From Bacteroidota bacterium (GTDB lineage: Bacteria; Bacteroidota; Bacteroidia; Chitinophagales; Chitinophagaceae), in assembly GCA_013285905.1 (NCBI GenBank), contig JABDGU010000004.1, forward strand, positions 1-64,000: a DNA stretch of 64,000 bases, in the 5' to 3' direction. A model generated the notes under the pieces. That model was not told the origin of the DNA. It ran no database searches and saw nothing but the letters and a program-made list of their open reading frames with translations. The position numbers were made by a program, and so were the translations under genes. This document shows, piece by piece, positions 53,791 to 63,401 of the stretch; positions within the stretch are counted from its first letter, which is position 1; every line of letters begins with the position of its first letter.

Positions 53791-55827
53791 GTGAACGTAA
53801 AACAGTTTATTTACTTCGGAGTGTTTTTTTTATTGTTTGCGATATTTAGTGATGTTGCAGAAGCACAAAATCTAAGTGACGCCTTCCTGAAAGAGCATCT
53901 TGAGAAGACGAAATATTCGATTGATACCGGGGCATCCGCTGTAGTGCTTTATGAAAAGACATCTATAAAGATCACAACAGAAGATATACTTAGTTCTAAC
54001 CCGGTGTATCGGCAAACGACCAAGATCTACAGGCTAATAAAAATATTAGGACACTCAGCTTTGAGCGCCGCGGACGTATCGACCGGGTATGTTTTTTCAC
54101 GTACGGGAGATATTGCTAACATAACCGCGACAACTTATAACCTGGAGAACGGGGCGATACGAAAAACTCCCTTACCCGCAACATCTGTTTATAAAAAAGA
54201 CAATAAGAACTATTACGAGATGGTCTTTTCTTTGTCAGACGTTAGGGAAGGCTCTATCATTGAATATTCTTATGATGTAGACGTGCTGCTGACCACCTAT
54301 CCGCGGCCGTGGATCATCCAGTCGCAGTTTCCGAAATTATGGAGTGAGTACGAGATTGAGTCGCCCGACAAGTTTGAATATCTCGATATTCAACAACTCA
54401 ATAAAGATGACGTTCCCTTCAAAGATTATAGTTCTGTGGACAGCGTTAAGGCCGATAGCATAAGAGCTTACCACGTATTTACAAAGAAAGGATCTAAAAG
54501 GTATAGTGTTTTGTGGGGTAAAAGAAATATACCCTCGGTAGTTTCAGAGCCTTTTATAACAGATATTGTAAACCATGCAGAGCGACTTGATCTGCAAATG
54601 TCGGAGATTAATAATAAAGGCTTTCTTTACAATTATCACAGGGAGATACTTTCGACTTGGGAAAAGTTGAATGAAGATCTTTTAAATAATGTAAAATTCG
54701 GCAAGCAAATAGACAGATCTAATGTTTTTTTAAATAAAATAACCGATTCTTTTAGCGCTACAGATTCTGCATTAGCCAGGACAAAAAATATTTTCGCGTA
54801 TGTTCGAAATCATTTCAATTGCATTTCAAGCGGGGGTAGCATTTTTATAAGGGATAATCTTCATCAAGTCTTTGATCTCAGGAAGGGCAGTTCTGCCGAG
54901 ATCAATTTGCTGCTTGTGGCAATGCTGGTGCATGCCGGTATTCATGCCGCACCTGTTTTACTGAGTACAGTTGGTAATTTGCCGGTAAATGAAGCATACC
55001 CTCTGCTTAACAGGTTTAACTACCTGGTGTGTGTGGTAGAAATAGAAAACAAAAAATACTTTTTAGATGCATCTAACAAATACAATTCTTTTGGCCAACT
55101 GCCGGTATACTGCTATAATGGTTATGCCCGCATTATTGATGCACAAGGACAAGGGGTCGATCTTAATCGTGACATGATGGTAGAGGTAAATTCTATTTCT
55201 GCATCAGTTTCGGACATATCTGAAGCTGGTTATAAAGTAAATATCGAAGAAAAACTCGGAAAGATCAATACATGGCTGGTCCGTAATTCCTGGGAAACTG
55301 ATTCATCCCGGATAAAAAGCTATGTTGATAAGTCGACCGGTTTATTATCGGGGAGCAATACTGTATCTGATTTTACCATTTTGAATTCAAGTGATCCCGA
55401 TTCGGATATTGTAATACGGTACACAATTAATTCAGAGAACAAAAACAAAAAAAATGCATTGTACATGAATACTGACCTCAACAGGATGTACACAGAAAAC
55501 CCTTTCACATCTGCCTATAGAAAGCTGCCCATTGAATTTGTTTATAATCATCAGTATAGTTATAACATGCAGGCAGTACTACCAGAGGGGTTCACCGTTG
55601 ACGAATTGCCAAAAACATATTTAAAAGAATATGGCGACAATAGTATAGTGTTTAAACATATTGTGGATTATGACAAAACCACACGTTCATTAAAAGTAAA
55701 TACCAGTTTTATTACAACGAAAACAGATTACGATGCTAAAGAATATAATAGTATGAGGGATTTCTTTGAAAAAATGATACGGGAAGAAAATAATATCATT
55801 ACATTTAAAAAAGAGCCTCAGAAATAG
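53791..55827 (+). CDS. DUF3857 protein with inactive transglutaminase-like core (copy 2)
   Basis: 678 residues, start GTG at 53791, signal peptide FIYFGVFFLLFAIFSDVAEA. DUF3857 shows VREGSIIEYSYDVD. The transglutaminase Cys position is Ser368 (RKGSSAEINLL) and the His position is Tyr (RFNYLVCVVEI), while the later YFLDAS Asp is kept. It is very similar to copy 3 in layout and motifs (DAFLKEHLEK, STGYVFSR, WIIQSQFPKLWSEYEI, LWGKRNIPSV). It begins 46 bases after copy 1 and ends 9 bases before copy 3, so a common transcript is likely. Confidence 0.87.
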   Translation: MNVKQFIYFGVFFLLFAIFSDVAEAQNLSDAFLKEHLEKTKYSIDTGASAVVLYEKTSIKITTEDILSSNPVYRQTTKIYRLIKILGHSALSAADVSTGYVFSRTGDIANITATTYNLENGAIRKTPLPATSVYKKDNKNYYEMVFSLSDVREGSIIEYSYDVDVLLTTYPRPWIIQSQFPKLWSEYEIESPDKFEYLDIQQLNKDDVPFKDYSSVDSVKADSIRAYHVFTKKGSKRYSVLWGKRNIPSVVSEPFITDIVNHAERLDLQMSEINNKGFLYNYHREILSTWEKLNEDLLNNVKFGKQIDRSNVFLNKITDSFSATDSALARTKNIFAYVRNHFNCISSGGSIFIRDNLHQVFDLRKGSSAEINLLLVAMLVHAGIHAAPVLLSTVGNLPVNEAYPLLNRFNYLVCVVEIENKKYFLDASNKYNSFGQLPVYCYNGYARIIDAQGQGVDLNRDMMVEVNSISASVSDISEAGYKVNIEEKLGKINTWLVRNSWETDSSRIKSYVDKSTGLLSGSNTVSDFTILNSSDPDSDIVIRYTINSENKNKKNALYMNTDLNRMYTENPFTSAYRKLPIEFVYNHQYSYNMQAVLPEGFTVDELPKTYLKEYGDNSIVFKHIVDYDKTTRSLKVNTSFITTKTDYDAKEYNSMRDFFEKMIREENNIITFKKEPQK

Positions 55828-55836
55828 ATCATTACA

Positions 55837-57849
55837 GTGAATATAAATAAATATTTATTCTTTTCGTTAGTATTTGAGCTGTTGGCTAATACGGTGAAAG
55901 CTCAAAATTTGGGTGATGCTTTTCTGAGGCAGCATCTTGAAAAAAAAGTGTACTCACTTGATGTGGATGCAGATGCGGTTATCCTCAATGAGAAAACAAA
56001 GACCAAGATAGAGGACAACATGATAGTGGGATTTGAGCAAATCACACATGTGTATGAATGTATAAAAGTCCTTAAGCCCACGGCAATTCAAATGCACATC
56101 GCCGATATATCAACCGGCTACGTATATTCCAGGAATTGTGGCGTAAATAATATTATAGCTACTACTTATAATATTGAAGAAGGCGTAATAAAGAAGGCCT
56201 CCTTAGCAAGCAACGCAGTATTTAAAAAAACAAATGGCGATTATTGTGAAACGGTCTTTACAATGCCGGATGTGAGGGTTGGCTCTATTATTGAATATTC
56301 TTATGAAATTAAAACGCCGGTAATGTATTATCCCAGGTCATGGATCATACAAGGTCCCTACCCTAAATTGCAGAGTGAATATGAAATTGTTTCACCCCGT
56401 AATTTTAATTATACGAATATAAGCCAGATAAGTCTTGGAAATGAGCCCTTCCAAGACTACAATTCCAAAAAGGAAACTGAGAACGACAGTGTAACTTCCT
56501 ACCATGTATTAGTGAAGATGACAGATGGATGGTCGTCTGTGCTATGGGGAAAAAGAAATATTCCTTCGGTAAACGAAGAACCTTTTATATGTAATATAAT
56601 CAACCACAGGGATCGTTTGGACCTTCAGATTGCAGGTATGAACTTTGGGGCTTTCTCATATAACCAAGTCATACTCAGCACTTGGGAAAAACTGAATGAT
56701 GCAGTATGGAATAATTCAAACTTCGGCGCCAAAATTAAGGAGCCAAACAAATTCCTAAATAAATTAGTTGACTCTCTCACTACCGGTGATACATCGGCTT
56801 TAGGAAAAACGAGGAGTATATATAACTATGTGCGAAAGAACATAAGTTGTAATAATAATTTAGGAGCATTTTCTACAGAAGATATTCGAAAGATTCTTGA
56901 AAATAAAAGAGGAAATGTGGCTGATATTAATTTGCTGTTGTCTGCTATGTTGGACAAGGCCGGAATTAACGTTTCGCCGGTTATTTTAAGCACATTGGGC
57001 AACCTTAGAATAAACCCTTCTTATCCATTACTAAACAGGTTCAACTACGCGGTATGCATGGTGACAATCGATAGTGCCAGATATTTTTTTGATGCATCTG
57101 ATAAATTTAATCCTTTTGGCATTTTGCCAATTTACTGTTACAATGGTTATGCACGTATCATAGATAAGCATGGGGATGAGCTTTTTATGAGTCCAGATGA
57201 CCTGAAAGAAAGAAATGTATGTGTGGTAAATGTAAACGGTATCGGGGATAGTCTATATAAGATAAACGTGGCTGAAAAGCACGGAATGTATAGTTCAATG
57301 TCCTTACGAAAACAGTGGAATGGCGATTCGGCGGCTTTACACAATTATGTAAAAAAACAAACCGAAACTTTTACAGGAAATGTAAGCGTAACTGACATGA
57401 GTGCAATCAACCTGGAAAATGCCGATACTAACCTTATCATAAAATATACCCTTACTATTGCAACTGGCCGGGCTGACATTATTTACTTGAATTCGGACCT
57501 TAGTAAGTTTTATAACGAAAACCCATTTAAGGCAACAAATAGAAAACTACCTATCGAGTTTCCCTCCAAGATTGAAGATGTTTACGTGATGACCGCCAGG
57601 TTGCCCGAAAACATGGAAGCGGAAGACATTCCAAAGCCATCTATAGTGAAATATGATGACGATAACATCATATTTAAACATTTGGTAAATTACGACAGCA
57701 GTAGCCGCGTTATCAGCGTAAACACAAATTTCTCTGTTTCAAAGACAAATTTTGATGTGAAAGAATATAGCACTATCAGGGATTTCTTTGAAACTATGAT
57801 AACAAATGAAAACTCTATGCTTGTTTTAAAGAAAATAAAAGACAAATAG
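55837..57849 (+). CDS. DUF3857 protein with inactive transglutaminase-like core (copy 3)
   Basis: 670 residues, start GTG at 55837, signal peptide KYLFFSLVFELLANTVKA. Same order of domains as copy 2, with VRVGSIIEYSYEIK in DUF3857. The catalytic Cys position is Val361 (RGNVADINLLL) and the His position is Tyr (RFNYAVCMVTI). Copies 2 and 3 are evidently a recent duplication. It lies two bases before the fourth gene. The family occurs in many Bacteroidetes as exported proteins; no substrate or partner is known. Confidence 0.87.
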   Translation: MNINKYLFFSLVFELLANTVKAQNLGDAFLRQHLEKKVYSLDVDADAVILNEKTKTKIEDNMIVGFEQITHVYECIKVLKPTAIQMHIADISTGYVYSRNCGVNNIIATTYNIEEGVIKKASLASNAVFKKTNGDYCETVFTMPDVRVGSIIEYSYEIKTPVMYYPRSWIIQGPYPKLQSEYEIVSPRNFNYTNISQISLGNEPFQDYNSKKETENDSVTSYHVLVKMTDGWSSVLWGKRNIPSVNEEPFICNIINHRDRLDLQIAGMNFGAFSYNQVILSTWEKLNDAVWNNSNFGAKIKEPNKFLNKLVDSLTTGDTSALGKTRSIYNYVRKNISCNNNLGAFSTEDIRKILENKRGNVADINLLLSAMLDKAGINVSPVILSTLGNLRINPSYPLLNRFNYAVCMVTIDSARYFFDASDKFNPFGILPIYCYNGYARIIDKHGDELFMSPDDLKERNVCVVNVNGIGDSLYKINVAEKHGMYSSMSLRKQWNGDSAALHNYVKKQTETFTGNVSVTDMSAINLENADTNLIIKYTLTIATGRADIIYLNSDLSKFYNENPFKATNRKLPIEFPSKIEDVYVMTARLPENMEAEDIPKPSIVKYDDDNIIFKHLVNYDSSSRVISVNTNFSVSKTNFDVKEYSTIRDFFETMITNENSMLVLKKIKDK

Positions 57850-57851
57850 AC

Positions 57852-59774
57852 ATGCCCAAATATATTTTCATCGTTTTAGCTATCTTATTTTTTCAGGGAA
57901 GCGTTTATGCAAAAGGAGATGAAAGCCTTGACTGCAGCCGTATACCAGCAGCTCTTTTGAAACATGCTGATGCAGTTGTTAGAAGAAGCAGCTATGATGT
58001 AAAGATTGTGTCGCTTGATGAAGTCTATGAAACCGAAACTTATGCTATCACAATATTGAACAAAGAAGGCTACCAATATGCCAGGTTTTATCAATACTAT
58101 GATAAGTTCCGGAAAATAAACAGCGTTGGGGGCACATTGTATGACAAAGATGGAAAAGAACTGAAAAGATTAAGGAAAATAGATGTTGGGGACGCGGCTT
58201 TAGTTAGCTCTTCGAATCTTTTTGACGACCATAGAATTAAGTATTGCGACTTTAATTATTCCGCTTATCCGTTTACGATAGAATATGAAGTTGAGGTGAA
58301 AACGAATTATTCGTTTTTTCTTCCGTCCTGGGATCCCCAAAAAGGGCATAATTGCGCTGTTGAGAAATCTGATTTCAGTATCGAATATCCTGCAAGCATG
58401 CCCTTAAGGTATAAAGCATTTCACCTTAATGCAGAACATACTGAAAAGAAAGATGGCAGCACTGCTACAATGGCATTTTCTGTTGGAAATATAGTCGCAG
58501 GAAAACAAGATAAATTGGCTCCTTCAGAGAATTTCCCTTTCCCGACCTTAATATTTGCTACGGATACTTTTGAATTTGGAGGTTTAAGCGGTAAAATGGA
58601 TACATGGAAGTCTTTTGGGAAATTTTTTTATGATCTGAATGATAAAAGGCAAGACTTGTCCCCTGAAGCCAGGTTAGCGGTACATAAGTTGGTGGATACC
58701 TGTACTTCCAGCTTCAGTAAGATCTCTTTATTGTATAAATACATGCAATCCGGAACGCGGTATGTGAGTATTCAATTGGGAATAGGTGGTTGGCAATGTT
58801 TCCCGGCAGATTATGTTGCTGAAAAAGGTTATGGTGATTGCAAGGCATTGAGTAATTATATGAAGGCCCTATTGAAAGAAGCGGGTATTTCTTCCGATAT
58901 GGTACTGGTATATGGCGGAAGGGATAACGGCTTTAAATTGCAAAACGATTTCCCCTTCAACTCATTTAATCATGCTATTCTTTGTGTCCCGTTAGAAAAA
59001 GACACAGTGTGGCTGGAATGCACGTCCAAAGATCTTCCTGCAGGGTATTTGTCTGAGTTTACACACAATAGAGATGTTTTATTGCTTACTCCAGAAGGAG
59101 GGCAAGTTGTTAAAACCCCCACGTATAATTACGATAACAATCATACAACAAGAATTGTTCATGCGCATATTGATAATAAAGACCAGGTAGATGCAAAGGT
59201 TACTAAAGAATTAATGGGCCTGCCATGTGATATGCAACGACATGAATTAATTGACCAGCCTAAAGACAAGGTTGAAAACTATTTGAACAGGCAATTTTCG
59301 CTCAATACATATAAAGTGAATGACTACAAGATCAGCACTTCGCTTAGTGGGAGGATTCCTGTTTTATCTGAGCAGATATCTTTATCCGGAAGTGGTAAGA
59401 TCACCCATGCTGGTAAGCGTATGTTTATTGACCCTGATATTTTTCCGGCCGGGGTGGATGCGCTGGAAGAAAACGAAAAAAGGGAGAAACCTTTTTACGT
59501 CAGAGAGTCTTTTGAGACAGACGATACTGAAATAATTGAATTGGAAGGAGCCTATACTGCAGAGTTTATACCGGGAGAAATCAGCATGAGCTATCCGTTT
59601 GGGGCATATAATTGCAAGATATTTTTTGAGAATGAAAATACAATAAAGCTTGTACGCACTTATCACCAGGTAGAAGGCACTTATGAGGCGACATTATTTA
59701 CGGATTATACGAAGTTTATTAAAGCAGCGGGAAATGGTACGGAGCAAAAACAGCTGGTACTCTTGAAAAAATAG
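57852..59774 (+). CDS. DUF3857 protein with active-looking transglutaminase core
   Basis: 640 residues, signal peptide KYIFIVLAILFFQGSVYA. The N-terminal DUF3857 domain has YPFTIEYEVEVKT. The core has the expected Cys330 (GYGDCKALSNYMKALL) and His374 (SFNHAILCV); the third position is Glu389 in VWLECTS, usual for this subgroup. The lead-in YVSIQLGIGGWQCFPADYV is also typical. It is much more distant from copies 1-3 than they are from one another. As the last of four genes with 46, 9 and 2-base gaps it probably shares their transcript. It may be a cysteine protease or amidase acting on an exported substrate; that is inference. Confidence 0.88.
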   Translation: MPKYIFIVLAILFFQGSVYAKGDESLDCSRIPAALLKHADAVVRRSSYDVKIVSLDEVYETETYAITILNKEGYQYARFYQYYDKFRKINSVGGTLYDKDGKELKRLRKIDVGDAALVSSSNLFDDHRIKYCDFNYSAYPFTIEYEVEVKTNYSFFLPSWDPQKGHNCAVEKSDFSIEYPASMPLRYKAFHLNAEHTEKKDGSTATMAFSVGNIVAGKQDKLAPSENFPFPTLIFATDTFEFGGLSGKMDTWKSFGKFFYDLNDKRQDLSPEARLAVHKLVDTCTSSFSKISLLYKYMQSGTRYVSIQLGIGGWQCFPADYVAEKGYGDCKALSNYMKALLKEAGISSDMVLVYGGRDNGFKLQNDFPFNSFNHAILCVPLEKDTVWLECTSKDLPAGYLSEFTHNRDVLLLTPEGGQVVKTPTYNYDNNHTTRIVHAHIDNKDQVDAKVTKELMGLPCDMQRHELIDQPKDKVENYLNRQFSLNTYKVNDYKISTSLSGRIPVLSEQISLSGSGKITHAGKRMFIDPDIFPAGVDALEENEKREKPFYVRESFETDDTEIIELEGAYTAEFIPGEISMSYPFGAYNCKIFFENENTIKLVRTYHQVEGTYEATLFTDYTKFIKAAGNGTEQKQLVLLKK

Positions 59775-59782
59775 TAGTTTTG
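59775..59782 (+). promoter_or_regulatory. Possible -7 promoter element of kdsA
   Basis: TAGTTTTG, starting with the last stop codon of the DUF3857 cluster (TAG), fits TAnnTTTG 23 bases before the kdsA start. No -33 element at the right distance. Confidence 0.3.
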
Positions 59783-59804
59783 CAGATAATTTGGTGAGTT
59801 TTAT

Positions 59805-60629
59805 ATGATAAAGAATTTAGAAGGACTTTTCCCGGCTATTAAGGAGGGTAATAATTTCTTCCTCATGGCAGGTCCATGTGTGGTGGAAAATGAAGAGGTA
59901 GTTATGTTTACTGCGGAAAAACTGATTAAAATGTGTGAGCACCTGAAGATCCCTTATATTTTTAAGGCGTCATACAGGAAGGCCAATCGCACAAGGCTCG
60001 ACAGCTTTACAGGCATAGGAGATGAAAATGCATTAAAGCTTTTGAAAAAAGTGCGGGATACATTTAATATTCCCGTTGTTACAGATATACACTCCGCAAA
60101 CGAAGCTGCTATGGCTGCAGAATATGTGGATGTGCTGCAGATACCCGCTTTTCTATGCCGCCAAACGGATATACTGATAGCTGCTGCAGAGACGGGGAAA
60201 GTAGTGAATGTGAAGAAAGGACAATTCCTGTCGCCTGAGGCTATGCAGTTTGCGGTAGATAAATTAAGGCAAAGCGGTAATGAGAAGATTATTCTTACAG
60301 ACAGGGGGACCATGTTTGGTTATCACGACCTTGTGGTAGACTATAGGGCCATCCCTATAATGAAAACGATGGATGTGCCTGTGGTGTTGGATTGCACTCA
60401 TTCTTTACAGCAACCTAACCAGACAAGTGGTGTAACCGGTGGCAATCCCGCAATGATAGAGACGATCGCGAGGGCAGGCATTGCTGTTGGTGCTGATGGT
60501 CTATTTATTGAAACCCATCCTGATCCATCCAAAGCCAAGAGCGACGGGGCCAATATGCTGCGCCTGGATCTGCTGGAGGGGCTTATGGAGAAGCTGGTGC
60601 GCCTGAGGGAGGTTGTTAATAAGTTTTGA
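59805..60629 (+). CDS. kdsA: 3-deoxy-D-manno-octulosonate 8-phosphate synthase
   Basis: 274 residues, full length. Motifs are FLMAGPCVVENEE near residue 18, FKASYRKANRTRLDSFTG, VVTDIHS, DRGTMFGYHDLVVDYR, LDCTHSLQQPN and FIETHPDPSKAKSDGANML. The enzyme condenses phosphoenolpyruvate and arabinose 5-phosphate for the Kdo of lipopolysaccharide. The Cys in AGPC, with the later His, Glu and Asp, places it in the metal-dependent class. A terminator follows. Confidence 0.96.
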   Translation: MIKNLEGLFPAIKEGNNFFLMAGPCVVENEEVVMFTAEKLIKMCEHLKIPYIFKASYRKANRTRLDSFTGIGDENALKLLKKVRDTFNIPVVTDIHSANEAAMAAEYVDVLQIPAFLCRQTDILIAAAETGKVVNVKKGQFLSPEAMQFAVDKLRQSGNEKIILTDRGTMFGYHDLVVDYRAIPIMKTMDVPVVLDCTHSLQQPNQTSGVTGGNPAMIETIARAGIAVGADGLFIETHPDPSKAKSDGANMLRLDLLEGLMEKLVRLREVVNKF

Positions 60630-60650
60630 TAATTGAAAATATGCGGTATA

Positions 60651-60681
60651 AAAAGGGGGATTATTTTTTAATCCCTTTTTT
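60651..60681 (+). terminator. Intrinsic terminator after kdsA
   Basis: GGGATT and AATCCC (60657-60662 and 60670-60675) extended by an A-run on the left and six T on the right. Confidence 0.8.
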
Positions 60682-60696
60682 GTTAATATTACATTC

Positions 60697-62850
60697 ATGA
60701 TACATAGCAGATCCATTTGCAGGCTCGCGGCCTGCTTAGTTTTGTCTGGCCATGCTTTTGGGCAAAGCAGGCTTTTTACCATGGCAGAGGCCACCAATGG
60801 AATGACTACAAGTTTGGCACCGCAAAGTATCAAACAGCCAAGCTGGGAACCCGGTAATGATAAGTTCTGGCAAACAGTAAATAAAGGAGAAGCCTGGGTA
60901 AGGACCGATTTTGCAAAAAACAAAACGGATACTGTTTTACGATTGGAGCAATTAAATGAAGCAATAGGCGCGCAGCTTAAGTCACTGCCTGCTATAAAGT
61001 GGATCGATGAGGACTATGTATATTTCGTGAATGGTAAGCAGGTGGAAAGAGGACTATTGACTGCAAAGGGATTTAATTGGGAGCATTGGGCCACGTTGCC
61101 GGAGAAGGCTGAAAACATAACCGTAGACAACAAAACCAGGAAACTGGCCTATACCATTGAAAATAACCTGTGCCTCACCACAGATGGCAAGAAAATGGTT
61201 CAGGTAACTAAAGAGGAGAATAAAAACATTATCTGCGGCAAGTCTGTGCACAGAGATGAGTTTGGAATAGACCATGGCATATTTTTCTCGCCCAATGGCA
61301 ATTACCTTGCTTATTACCGCATGGACCAGACAATGGTAAATGATTATCCCATAGTCAGATGGGGAGAAACCCCTGCCAGGGCAGATAATGTTAAGTATCC
61401 CATGGCTGGCGGCACATCACACCAGGTAACGCTCAATGTCTACTACCCAAACATGGGCAGGACGGTAACTATGCAAACAGGGGAGCCGAAAGACCATTAC
61501 CTCACTTCCGTTACATGGAGCCCCGATGAAAAGTATATTTATATAGGCATACTGAACCGCGATCAAAACCACTTATGGCTCAATCAGTATAGTGCAGAAA
61601 CAGGGGCTATGATAAAAACCTTGTTTGAAGAAACGAGTCCAAAATATGTGCATCCTAAACACCCTTTGTCTTTTTTGCCCGATAATAACAATGAGTTTAT
61701 CTGGTGGAGCGAAAGAGATGGTTACGAACATTTATACCTCTATAATACCGATGGCAAACTGTTGCGTAAACTTACAGAAGGTAAATGGGTAGTGAATGAA
61801 ATAGCGGGAATTAATAAAAACGATAAAGAGGTTATTATTACGGCCTCAAAAGAATCTCCCCTTGATAAGAATATTTATTCTGTGAACTGGAATAGTGGCA
61901 GGATGGAACGCATAGATAAAGGTGAAGGTGTGCATACCGCTACCTGCAGCGAAGATGGGAAATACGTTTTAGATGTTTATTCCAGCGCATCGATACCCAA
62001 AAACAGTGTTGTTCGCAAGAGAGATGGAAGTTTTTCAAAAGCCGTGATAGAAGCTCCAAATCCATTGGCTGATTATGACATGCCTGAACTTAGAGTCGTG
62101 AAACTCAAAGCATCTGACAATACGACACTTTATGGCAAGCTGATATTGCCCACTCATTTCGACAGCACAAAAAAATATCCTGTTATCGTTTATCTCTATA
62201 ACGGCCCTAATGTGCAATTGATACGGAATAGCTTTCCCGGAAGCGGCAACCTGTGGTATGACTACATGGCGCAGCATGGCTACATAGTTTTCAGTATGGA
62301 TGGCAGGGGCAGCTGGAACCGTGGGCTTACTTTTGAACAGGCAACATTCCACCACCTCGGCAATGTAGAGATGGAAGACCAGTTAAAAGGTGTGGATTAT
62401 TTAAAATCATTTCCCTACGTGGATGCCGATCGCATGGGGCTGCATGGTTGGAGCTATGGCGGTTTTATGACCACCTCCATCATGCTAAAACACCCGGATG
62501 TGTTTAAAGTTGCTGTGGCCGGTGGCCCCGTAATGGATTGGAAAATGTATGAGGTGATGTACACTGAGCGCTATATGGATAGCCCGGAACAAAACCCGGA
62601 TGGCTACGAAGATGCCAACATGCTGGATAAAGTAAAAAATCTGAAAGGGAAATTATTATTGATACACGGCACAGAGGATAATGTGGTGGTATGGCAGCAG
62701 AGCATTGATTTTATTAAAAAGTGCGTAGATGAAGGTGTGCAGGTGGATTATTTCGTTTATCCCGGATACGAGCACAACGTACGTGGCAAAGACCGTGTGC
62801 ACCTCATGCAGAAGATCACGGATTACTTTGATGAGTATTTGAAGAGGTAG
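60697..62850 (+). CDS. S9-family peptidase, dipeptidyl-peptidase-IV-like
   Basis: 717 residues. A signal peptide (CRLAACLVLSGHAFG) precedes a beta-propeller DPPIV-N domain, with LAYYRMDQTMVNDYPIVRW and VTWSPDEKYIYIGILNRDQN. The C-terminal hydrolase has the triad Ser586 (GWSYGG), Asp661 (HGTEDN) and His693 (YEHNV). Such enzymes remove X-Pro (or X-Ala) dipeptides in the periplasm and serve peptide utilisation. The Glu pair used by DPP-IV for the substrate N-terminus may be in WWSERDGYEHLYLYN. Its last 35 bases overlap the convergent small-membrane-protein gene. Confidence 0.94.
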   Translation: MIHSRSICRLAACLVLSGHAFGQSRLFTMAEATNGMTTSLAPQSIKQPSWEPGNDKFWQTVNKGEAWVRTDFAKNKTDTVLRLEQLNEAIGAQLKSLPAIKWIDEDYVYFVNGKQVERGLLTAKGFNWEHWATLPEKAENITVDNKTRKLAYTIENNLCLTTDGKKMVQVTKEENKNIICGKSVHRDEFGIDHGIFFSPNGNYLAYYRMDQTMVNDYPIVRWGETPARADNVKYPMAGGTSHQVTLNVYYPNMGRTVTMQTGEPKDHYLTSVTWSPDEKYIYIGILNRDQNHLWLNQYSAETGAMIKTLFEETSPKYVHPKHPLSFLPDNNNEFIWWSERDGYEHLYLYNTDGKLLRKLTEGKWVVNEIAGINKNDKEVIITASKESPLDKNIYSVNWNSGRMERIDKGEGVHTATCSEDGKYVLDVYSSASIPKNSVVRKRDGSFSKAVIEAPNPLADYDMPELRVVKLKASDNTTLYGKLILPTHFDSTKKYPVIVYLYNGPNVQLIRNSFPGSGNLWYDYMAQHGYIVFSMDGRGSWNRGLTFEQATFHHLGNVEMEDQLKGVDYLKSFPYVDADRMGLHGWSYGGFMTTSIMLKHPDVFKVAVAGGPVMDWKMYEVMYTERYMDSPEQNPDGYEDANMLDKVKNLKGKLLLIHGTEDNVVVWQQSIDFIKKCVDEGVQVDYFVYPGYEHNVRGKDRVHLMQKITDYFDEYLKR

Positions 62851-63187
62851 ATATAGGCCGCAGATGACGATCGAAAGCAAAAAGGAGAAAAGCAAGAAAC
62901 AAAAGGCCCGGTATGCCTATGCATATAAGAGAAATGAGCGTCCCTGTGTCATTTTGGAATAGCAGGCCGATGACCAGGCCCAGGAGGACAAGTATGCACA
63001 TGCCTGTCAATAAAATATCGGCTTTCTTTTTGCGCTTTTGTTCATTGTCTTTGGAGCGGTAGGAAAAATGACTTTGCCATTTGTGTTCCTTCTTGGCAAC
63101 ACTATGTTCATGCACACGAAAGGCTGCGTATGTGGCGCAAATTTGGCAACTGAACAACAGGGTCATTAATATTGTGACAAGCTTCAC
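62816..63187 (-). CDS. Small membrane protein of unknown function
   Basis: 123 residues from GTG at 63187, with three hydrophobic segments: residues 3-22, and a tight pair at about 58-78 and 82-104 around a short turn (NDTGT). A basic central stretch (KDNEQKRKKKAD) lies between. No family was recognised. A -7 element 32 bases upstream supports expression. Its 3' end overlaps the S9 peptidase gene by 35 bases, convergently. Confidence 0.6.
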   Translation of the reverse strand: MKLVTILMTLLFSCQICATYAAFRVHEHSVAKKEHKWQSHFSYRSKDNEQKRKKKADILLTGMCILVLLGLVIGLLFQNDTGTLISLICIGIPGLLFLAFLLFAFDRHLRPISTSSNTHQSNP

Positions 63188-63218
63188 AGGTATTTGAAAG
63201 GTAAAACATTTTACAATA

Positions 63219-63226
63219 CAAAAATA
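63219..63226 (-). promoter_or_regulatory. Likely -7 promoter element of the small membrane protein gene
   Basis: On the minus strand TATTTTTG fits TAnnTTTG, 32 bases before the GTG; a TTG is present 22 bases further up. Confidence 0.45.
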
Positions 63227-63342
63227 GTCACAATTGGTTTAAGCATATCAAATAACGTAGTCAAATTCAATTGGCTGTGCCTTTTTCAAGTGAGATTGTT
63301 GTAGAAAGAGATTGAGTGATCATTCGAATCAGGGTAAAGTAT

Positions 63343-63382
63343 AAATAATAAAGGGTGGTCATAAAACCACCCTTTATTATTT
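63343..63382 (-). terminator. Intrinsic terminator after the T9SS cargo gene
   Basis: A 17-bp stem (AAATAATAAAGGGTGGT and its complement) with a 6-base loop lies 19 bases after the stop at 63402. The T-rich right arm can serve either strand. Confidence 0.85.
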
Positions 63383-63401
63383 GATAGACTCAATATTGTT
63401 T

